A stretch of DNA of 64,000 nucleotides from Streptomyces echinatus (lineage in GTDB: Bacteria; Actinomycetota; Actinomycetes; Streptomycetales; Streptomycetaceae): NCBI RefSeq assembly GCF_014203595.1, contig NZ_JACHJK010000008.1, positions 372,001-436,000 of the forward strand, in the 5' to 3' direction. The translations under genes were made by a program, and so were the position numbers. The notes under the pieces are model-generated. The model was not told where the DNA came from. It saw only the letters and a list, made by a program, of their open reading frames with translations, and did no database searches. Shown here piece by piece: positions 59,117 through 64,000 of the stretch (positions within the stretch are counted from its first letter, which is position 1; every line of letters begins with the position of its first letter).

Positions 59117-60496
59117 GTGGCCGCCAGCAGTCCCGATACGGCACCTGCCGCACCCCGCGTGAAGCGGGACCGGACCCATTACCTGTACATCGCCGTCATC
59201 GCGGCGGTCGCGCTCGGCATCGCCGTGGGCCTGATCTGGCCCGATGCCGCGGTGGAGCTGAAGCCGCTGGGCACCGGGTTCGTGAACCTGATCAAGATGA
59301 TGATCTCGCCGATCATCTTCTGCACCATCGTGCTCGGTATCGGTTCCGTACGGAAGGCCGCCAAGGTGGGGGCCGTGGGCGGTATCGCCCTCGGCTACTT
59401 CACCGTGATGTCGCTCGTCGCGCTCGCCATCGGGCTCGTGGTCGGCAACGTGCTGCACCCCGGGGACGGGCTGCACCTGACCGACGCGCTCCGGCAGACC
59501 GGGCACGCCCAGGTCGAGAGCGACGCGCTGCCGCCGGTGGACTTCGTCCTGTCGATCATCCCGACCAGCTTCGTGTCCGCGTTCACCCAGGGCCAGGTGC
59601 TCCAGACTCTGCTGGTGGCGCTGCTCGCCGGGTTCGCGCTGCAGGCCATGGGCTCCGCCGGGCAGCCGGTGCTGCGCGGTGTGGAGCACATCCAGCGGCT
59701 CGTCTTCCGCATCCTGTCCATGGTCATGTGGGCCGCGCCGATCGGTGCGTTCGGGGCGATCGCGGCCGTGACCGGCTCCGCGGGCCTCGACGCGCTCAAG
59801 AGTCTCGCCGTGCTGATGCTCGGCTTCTACGTCACCTGTTTCCTGTTCGTCTTCGTCGTCCTCGGGGCGCTGCTGCGGATCGTCGCCGGGCTGAACGTCT
59901 TCTCCCTGTTCAAGTACCTCGCCCGCGAGTTCCTGCTGATCCTGTCCACCTCGTCGTCGGAGTCCGCGCTGCCGCGGCTGATCGCGAAGATGGAGCACCT
60001 GGGCGTGAGCCGGCCGGTCGTCGGCATCACCGTGCCGACCGGCTACTCGTTCAACCTCGACGGCACGATGATCTACATGACCATGGCGTCGCTGTACATC
60101 GCGGACGCGCTGGGCACGCCGATGTCGGTCGGTGAGCAGATTCCGCTGCTGCTGTTCCTGCTGCTGGCGTCCAAGGGCGCGGCCGGCGTCAGCGGCGCGG
60201 GGCTGGCCACGCTGGCCGGCGGTCTGCAGTCGCACAAGCCGGCGCTGGTGGACGGGGTCGGGCTGATCGTCGGCATCGACCGGTTCATGAGCGAGGCGCG
60301 CGCGCTGACGAACTTCGCGGGCAACGCGGTCGCGACGGTGCTCGTGGGCACGTGGACCAAGGAGATCGACAAGGTCCGGGTCCGGCGGGTGCTCGGCGGG
60401 GAACTGCCGTTCGACGAGACCACGCTGCTGGACGAGGGCCGGTCGACGGTGAGTGAGGTTCCCGAGCCGCGGGAGGAGGGGCTGGTCAAGGCCTAG
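59117..60496 (+). CDS. dctA: Cation:dicarboxylate symporter (DctA type)
   Basis: Sodium- or proton-coupled uptake of C4-dicarboxylates such as succinate, fumarate and malate. It has 459 residues from GTG 59117, 6 nt after AAGGAGGG. Family motifs: N-terminal IKMMISPIIFCTIVLGI, the serine-rich hairpin STSSSESALPRL, GYSFNLDGTMIYMTM that builds the ion and substrate site, and the second hairpin segment KGAAGVSGAG, followed by VDRFMSEARALTNFAGN-like residues. Eight helices and two hairpins are expected. It is divergent from the CitA/DcuS-type two-component genes that probably control it. Confidence 0.95.
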   Translation: MAASSPDTAPAAPRVKRDRTHYLYIAVIAAVALGIAVGLIWPDAAVELKPLGTGFVNLIKMMISPIIFCTIVLGIGSVRKAAKVGAVGGIALGYFTVMSLVALAIGLVVGNVLHPGDGLHLTDALRQTGHAQVESDALPPVDFVLSIIPTSFVSAFTQGQVLQTLLVALLAGFALQAMGSAGQPVLRGVEHIQRLVFRILSMVMWAAPIGAFGAIAAVTGSAGLDALKSLAVLMLGFYVTCFLFVFVVLGALLRIVAGLNVFSLFKYLAREFLLILSTSSSESALPRLIAKMEHLGVSRPVVGITVPTGYSFNLDGTMIYMTMASLYIADALGTPMSVGEQIPLLLFLLLASKGAAGVSGAGLATLAGGLQSHKPALVDGVGLIVGIDRFMSEARALTNFAGNAVATVLVGTWTKEIDKVRVRRVLGGELPFDETTLLDEGRSTVSEVPEPREEGLVKA

Positions 60497-60701
60497 GCGG
60501 CCGCGGGACCGGGCCGGCCGGGCGGCCGCGGCTCCGTCGGGGCCCGTCGCGCAGTTCCTCCCCCGTCTCCCTGGACACGGCCGCTTCGCGCCCCGTCCCC
60601 CGCCTCCCCGGACGCGGTCGTTTCGTACCCCGTCTTCCGCCGCGTCCCCTGCTCCGGGCGTCCGGCCCCGCCTGAACCGGGGCCGGGCGTCCGGTACCGC
60701 C

Positions 60702-60741
60702 GCCGGGCGGCTGAGTCTCCCCCGTACCTCAGCCGCCCGGC
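60702..60741. terminator. Hairpin between dctA and the TetR gene
   Basis: A 14-bp stem (arms GCCGGGCGGCTGAG at 60702-60715 and CTCAGCCGCCCGGC at 60728-60741) with a 12-nt loop, followed on the plus strand by TTCTTC. It lies between convergent genes and can serve both. The remaining 200 nt of this gap look non-coding. Confidence 0.7.
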
Positions 60742-60752
60742 TTCTTCGTGTG

Positions 60753-61367
60753 CTACGACACCTCGGCCACCAGCCGGGCGGCCAGCGCGGCGGGTACGCC
60801 TGCCGCGGTCAGGACGGCCACCGTGGCGGAGCGGCCCGCCTCCTCGGCCGCCACCAGGCCGTCGTTCACCGCCTCCATCACCGCGAACAGCATCTGCTCG
60901 TGCACGTACGCGAGGGCCGGCGCGGGCAGCGGGGAGCTGAACGCGCCCTCGTCCAGGCCGCGCTGCAGCAGGCGCACCTTGTTCTCGCGCAGCGGTGCGA
61001 GGCGTTCCCGGATGCCCTGCACGGTGACCGTGCGCTGGGCCAGGGCGATCAGCAGCCGGTACCGGTCGGCGACCGGCCACAGGGCGAGCACCGAGCGGGC
61101 CACCGCCTCCGCCGGGTCGGTGACGCCGGCGCGGGCGCGCGCGTCCGCGCCCGCCAGCGCCTCCACGGCCCCGTCCACCAGGGTGCTGATCAGCGCCTCC
61201 CGGCTGGGGAAGTGGCCGTAGACCGTCCGCCGTACGACCCCCGCGGCGCGCGCGATCTGGTCCATGGACGCGTCGGGATCGCGCAGCAGTTCCGCGAGGG
61301 CGACGTCGAGGATGCGGCGCCGGTTGGCGTCGGCGCGGCTGGTGTTGCCCGTGGTCATGGCGGTCAT
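60753..61367 (-). CDS. TetR-family regulator of the adjacent MFS exporter
   Basis: This 204-residue protein starts at ATG 61367 behind GGGAGG; a second ATG three codons in is possible. The N-terminal helix-turn-helix, RRRILDVALAELLRDPDASMDQIARAAGVVRRTVYGHFPSREALI, is followed by a helical ligand domain with VHEQMLFAVMEAVNDG near the C-terminus. It is divergent from a 14-helix exporter gene, with three copies of one 18-bp palindrome in between. Repression of the exporter and itself, relieved by the exported drug, is the usual mode. Confidence 0.92.
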   Translation of the reverse strand: MTAMTTGNTSRADANRRRILDVALAELLRDPDASMDQIARAAGVVRRTVYGHFPSREALISTLVDGAVEALAGADARARAGVTDPAEAVARSVLALWPVADRYRLLIALAQRTVTVQGIRERLAPLRENKVRLLQRGLDEGAFSSPLPAPALAYVHEQMLFAVMEAVNDGLVAAEEAGRSATVAVLTAAGVPAALAARLVAEVS

Positions 61368-61407
61368 TGTGCCTCCCCGGACCCCTTCTGGCGCGACCTC
61401 GCTCGGC

Positions 61408-61470
61408 TTGCACAACCATGTGCAACGACGTACATTGCACATGGTTGTGCAATTGCACGCCATTGTGCAA
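61408..61470. promoter_or_regulatory. Three copies of a TTGCAC-N6-GTGCAA operator
   Basis: Site 1 TTGCACAACCATGTGCAA (61408-61425), site 2 TTGCACATGGTTGTGCAA (61435-61452), site 3 TTGCACGCCATTGTGCAA (61453-61470). Site 2 is the exact reverse complement of site 1, and sites 2 and 3 abut. All lie between the divergent TetR and MFS starts. Three perfect half-site pairs point to cooperative binding of the TetR protein. Confidence 0.88.
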
Positions 61471-61517
61471 GTCCCGTTGCGTATCCCGTCGCACACCCGA
61501 GGAAGGCGATCCCTGCC

Positions 61518-63191
61518 ATGCGACTCGTCATGACCGAACCGGTCGAAAGGATGGAGCGCCCCTACGCCCGCCGCTGGTGGGCGCTGCTGGTGCTCTGCCT
61601 CAGCCTGCTGATCATCGTGATGGCGAACACCGCCCTCACGGTCGCGGCACCCGACATGACGAAGGACCTCGGCCTCTCCAGCGCCGACCTCCAATGGGTG
61701 ATCGACGGCTACACCGTCCCGTACGCGGCGCTGATGCTGCTGCTCGGCGCGATCGGCGACAAGTACAGCCGCCGCGGGGCGCTCGTCCTCGGGCTCGTCG
61801 TCTTCGGCGCGGGCGCCGTGTTCGGCTACCTCGCCGACAGCGCGGCGACCGTGATCGCCGCCCGCGCGGTGATGGGCGTCGGCGCGGCGCTGATCATGCC
61901 GGCCACGCTCTCCCTGCTCGCCGCCACCTTTCCGCGCGCCGAGCGGGCCAAGGCCATCACCCTGTGGACCGCCACCGCAGGGCTCGCCATCGCCGCCGGA
62001 CCGGTGGTCGCCGGCGCCCTGCTGCGCGACCACGGCTGGTCCTCGACCTTCCTGATCAACGTGCCCATCGCGGCCCTCGCGATCGTCGCCGCCTTCGTCC
62101 TCGTACCGCCGTCCCGGGCCGGCCACCACGACCGCATCGACTACGTCGGCGGCCTGCTGTCGGTGATCTGGACCGGCGCGCTCATCTACATGATCATCGA
62201 GGGCCCGCACTTCGGCTGGCACGCCAAGGCGATCGGCGCCGCGGTCATCGCGGGCGCCGGCCTGGTCGCCTTCGTCCTGTGGGAGCTGCGCCACCCGCGC
62301 CCGATCCTGGACGTGCGCCGCTTCACCGGCCGCCGGTTCGCCGGCTCCAACCTGGCCGTCGCCCTGTTCTTCCTCGCCGTCTTCGGCGCCTTCTACTACC
62401 TCACCCAGCACCTGCAGTTCGTCCTCGGCTACGACGCCCTGGACACCGGTGTGCGCATGCTGCCGCTCGCCGGCGCCGTCTTCGTCGGCTCGGCCCTGAC
62501 CGGCTGGCTCACCCCGCGCGTCGGCATGAAGTGGACCGTCACCGCCGGCATGGTCGGCGGCACCACCGCCCTCGCCCTGCTCACCCGGGTGGACGGCGGC
62601 TCCGGCTACGGCGACTTCGTGGCCCCCCTGATCATCCTGGGCCTCGCCATCGGTCTCGCCCTCTCGCCCTGCACCGACGCCATCATGGGCGCGTTCCCGG
62701 AGTCCGAGCTGGGCGTCGGCGGCGCCGTCAACGACACCTCGCTGGAGCTGGGCGGCTCGCTCGGCATCGCCATCCTCGGCTCGCTGCTCGCCACCTCGTA
62801 CGGCGACCACCTCTCCGACGCCACCGCCGGCAGCAGGCTTCCGGCCAGTGCCCTGGACACCGCGCAGGACTCGGTCGGCGCCGGGTACGCCGTCGCGCAG
62901 GGCATCGGCGAGAAGGCGCACCAGGCCGCCGCGCGGGCCCAGCAGGCGACCGACCCGCAGCAGGCCGCGCAGCTCAAGCAGCAGGCGGCCGAACTGGCCA
63001 CTGGTGCCCGGCAGATGGCCGACGCGGTGGGCTCCGCCTTCTCCGACGCGGTCGCCCGCACCAGCCTGGTCGGCGCGGTGATCCTCGGCATCGGCACGGT
63101 CCTGGTGGCCGTCCTGCTGCCGCGCCACGGGTCCCCCGCGCCGGAAGTGAAGGAAGAGGAGAAGAAGCCGGTGGAGAGCGCAGCCGTCTGA
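61518..63191 (+). CDS. MFS drug exporter, 14-helix EmrB/QacA type
   Basis: This 557-residue transporter runs from ATG 61518 (ATG 61530 also possible). Fourteen helices are expected: helix 1 WWALLVLCLSLLIIVMANTALTVAAPDM carries the family D1 motif, then SSADLQWVIDGYTVPYAALMLLLGAIGDKYSRRG with the loop 2-3 motif, and motif C around AIAAGPVVAGALL. Between the last helices is a 100-residue extracytoplasmic loop rich in Gln and Ala (HQAAARAQQATDPQQAAQL). The C-terminus is acidic and basic. It is controlled by the divergent TetR gene. Confidence 0.93.
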   Translation: MRLVMTEPVERMERPYARRWWALLVLCLSLLIIVMANTALTVAAPDMTKDLGLSSADLQWVIDGYTVPYAALMLLLGAIGDKYSRRGALVLGLVVFGAGAVFGYLADSAATVIAARAVMGVGAALIMPATLSLLAATFPRAERAKAITLWTATAGLAIAAGPVVAGALLRDHGWSSTFLINVPIAALAIVAAFVLVPPSRAGHHDRIDYVGGLLSVIWTGALIYMIIEGPHFGWHAKAIGAAVIAGAGLVAFVLWELRHPRPILDVRRFTGRRFAGSNLAVALFFLAVFGAFYYLTQHLQFVLGYDALDTGVRMLPLAGAVFVGSALTGWLTPRVGMKWTVTAGMVGGTTALALLTRVDGGSGYGDFVAPLIILGLAIGLALSPCTDAIMGAFPESELGVGGAVNDTSLELGGSLGIAILGSLLATSYGDHLSDATAGSRLPASALDTAQDSVGAGYAVAQGIGEKAHQAAARAQQATDPQQAAQLKQQAAELATGARQMADAVGSAFSDAVARTSLVGAVILGIGTVLVAVLLPRHGSPAPEVKEEEKKPVESAAV

Positions 63192-63297
63192 CCCTTCCCG
63201 ACCCGCGTCGACTAACGTGCCGTCCCGGACAACCGGAACGGCACGTCGGTGTGTGGCGTCGTCATATGTGTCAGCACCTGCACGGAAGGCACGGGGG

Positions 63298-64000
63298 ATG
63301 AAGATCGACTGGGACCGGCGGACCTGCGCGCGCAAGGGGCATGCGACCTACGCGCCCGACGACCCCCGGCTGCGGATCAGGCTGCACGCCCAGACCGCGC
63401 TCGGTGACGTCTGGCGCTGTCTGCGCTGCGGCGACTTCGTGCTCGGCGAGCCGCGCGGCTCGGGACCGGCGGCCGACGCGCCGCTGGTGCCGCGCGGCAA
63501 GGTGCTGCGGGACCTGTTCGTGCTGCGCTTCCTCGCCGTCGAGCGGGCCGTGCGCGGGGTGTTCATCGTGCTGGTCGCGGCCGCGGTGTGGAAGTTCAGC
63601 AACAGCCAGGACGCCGTGCGCCGCCTGTTCGACGAGTATCTGGACGTCTTCCGGCCGGTGTTCCGGCACTTCCACTACGACCTCGACCACTCACCGGTCG
63701 TCGGCTCCGTCCAGAAGGCCTTCGGCTACAAGCACTCCACCCTCCTGCTGGTCGCCGCGCTGCTGCTGGCCTACGCGCTGGTCGAGATCATCGAGGCGGT
63801 AGGCCTCTGGTACGCCAAGCGCTGGGCGGAGTATCTGACGGTGGTCGCCACGGCGGCCTTCCTGCCGCTGGAGATCTACGAACTCACCGAGCACATCAGC
63901 TGGCTGAAGATCACCACCCTGGTCCTCAACATCCTCGCCGTCCTGTACATCGCCCTGACCAAGCGGCTGTTCGGACTGCGCGGCGGGCGCCGGAAGTTCG
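63298..64000 (+). CDS. DUF2127-like membrane protein (3' end outside the window)
   Basis: The frame runs from ATG 63298 (MKIDWDRRTCARKGHATYAP) to the right edge, 234 complete codons. The N-terminal 65 residues contain C-A-R-K-G-H and C-L-R-C-G, a possible zinc site. Then come membrane helices at about 85-102, 140-162, 180-192 and 205-222: LRFLAVERAVRGVFIVLVAAAVWKF, HSTLLLVAALLLAYALVEIIEAVGLWYAKRWAEYLTV, ELTEHISWLKITTLVLNILAVLYIAL. The E-I-I-E-A-V-G-L-W pattern is typical of DUF2127 proteins. Function unknown. Confidence 0.8.
   Translation, partial: MKIDWDRRTCARKGHATYAPDDPRLRIRLHAQTALGDVWRCLRCGDFVLGEPRGSGPAADAPLVPRGKVLRDLFVLRFLAVERAVRGVFIVLVAAAVWKFSNSQDAVRRLFDEYLDVFRPVFRHFHYDLDHSPVVGSVQKAFGYKHSTLLLVAALLLAYALVEIIEAVGLWYAKRWAEYLTVVATAAFLPLEIYELTEHISWLKITTLVLNILAVLYIALTKRLFGLRGGRRKF

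Noticed and set aside
1..64000. tRNA, rRNA, insertion sequences, integrases or att sites
   Set aside because: None was recognised. The accessory-like cassette at 52.7-56.8 kb has no recombinase or flanking direct repeat that I could see.

Overview
The window is very GC-rich DNA with almost exclusively G/C third codon positions, GTG/TTG starts, GTGA/ATGA gene overlaps, several likely leaderless genes and hallmark Streptomyces proteins (FilP, Scy, an AbsC-type MarR regulator). It is a stretch of a Streptomyces chromosome. From memory the order matches the S. coelicolor SCO5380-SCO5440 core region: filP/scy = SCO5396/5397, absC = SCO5405, icmA = SCO5415, pfkA2 = SCO5426. These parallels are recalled and were not computed here.

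Layout. 0-4 kb: a cut-off sensor-kinase-like membrane protein, a small membrane protein, a cobalamin adenosyltransferase, and an ABC drug-type exporter divergent from a TetR gene. 4-12 kb: 3-hydroxybutyryl-CoA dehydrogenase, a STAS protein, a large P-loop membrane protein with a Gly/Thr/Ser tail, the NucS mismatch endonuclease, an SCO5389-type protein, an LLM oxidoreductase and a small Cys/His protein. 12-16 kb: two paralogous ABC exporters. 16-21.4 kb: the coiled-coil cytoskeletal pair FilP and Scy. 21.5-24.4 kb: methylmalonyl-CoA epimerase, thiolase and MeaB. 24.4-29 kb: an MFS exporter behind a micro-ORF leader, absC, three tandem AIM24 paralogues, and small membrane and thiamine-binding proteins. 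29-38 kb: a leishmanolysin-like protease, an ArsR-type regulator/MFS divergon, a MarR protein, isobutyryl-CoA mutase IcmA behind a perfect 24-bp palindrome, a secreted DUF3103-like protein and a TetR gene. 38-49 kb: a thioredoxin-TPR chaperone, a DUF6230/DUF6114/secreted-protein trio, and central carbon genes pyk, ackA, pta and pfkA. 49-52.6 kb: an HTH protein and a carbohydrate ABC importer without its own ATPase.

52.7-56.8 kb is the accessory-looking part. An MTAN/PNP-type nucleosidase gene sits back-to-back (23-bp gap) with a two-gene operon for a four-helix membrane protein and an NB-ARC/TPR STAND ATPase. The nucleosidase C-terminus and the STAND N-terminus carry the same 17-residue motif (11 identities). 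Behind the nucleosidase gene lies a frameshifted, internally deleted copy of an NB-ARC/TPR gene. I read this as a NLR-like conflict (defence) cassette with two alternative effectors, one branch partly decayed. It is the best candidate here for an undescribed system.

56.6-64 kb: a CitA/DcuS-type two-component system divergent from a dicarboxylate symporter, a TetR/14-TM MFS divergon with three copies of one palindromic operator, and a cut-off DUF2127-like membrane protein.

Functional threads: B12-dependent acyl-CoA rearrangement and its upkeep (adenosyltransferase, epimerase, MeaB, IcmA) with butyryl/acetoacetyl-CoA enzymes; glycolysis and acetate metabolism (pfkA, pyk, pta-ackA); polar growth (filP, scy); and several regulator-exporter pairs with visible operators. 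No tRNA, rRNA, CRISPR array or insertion sequence was found.
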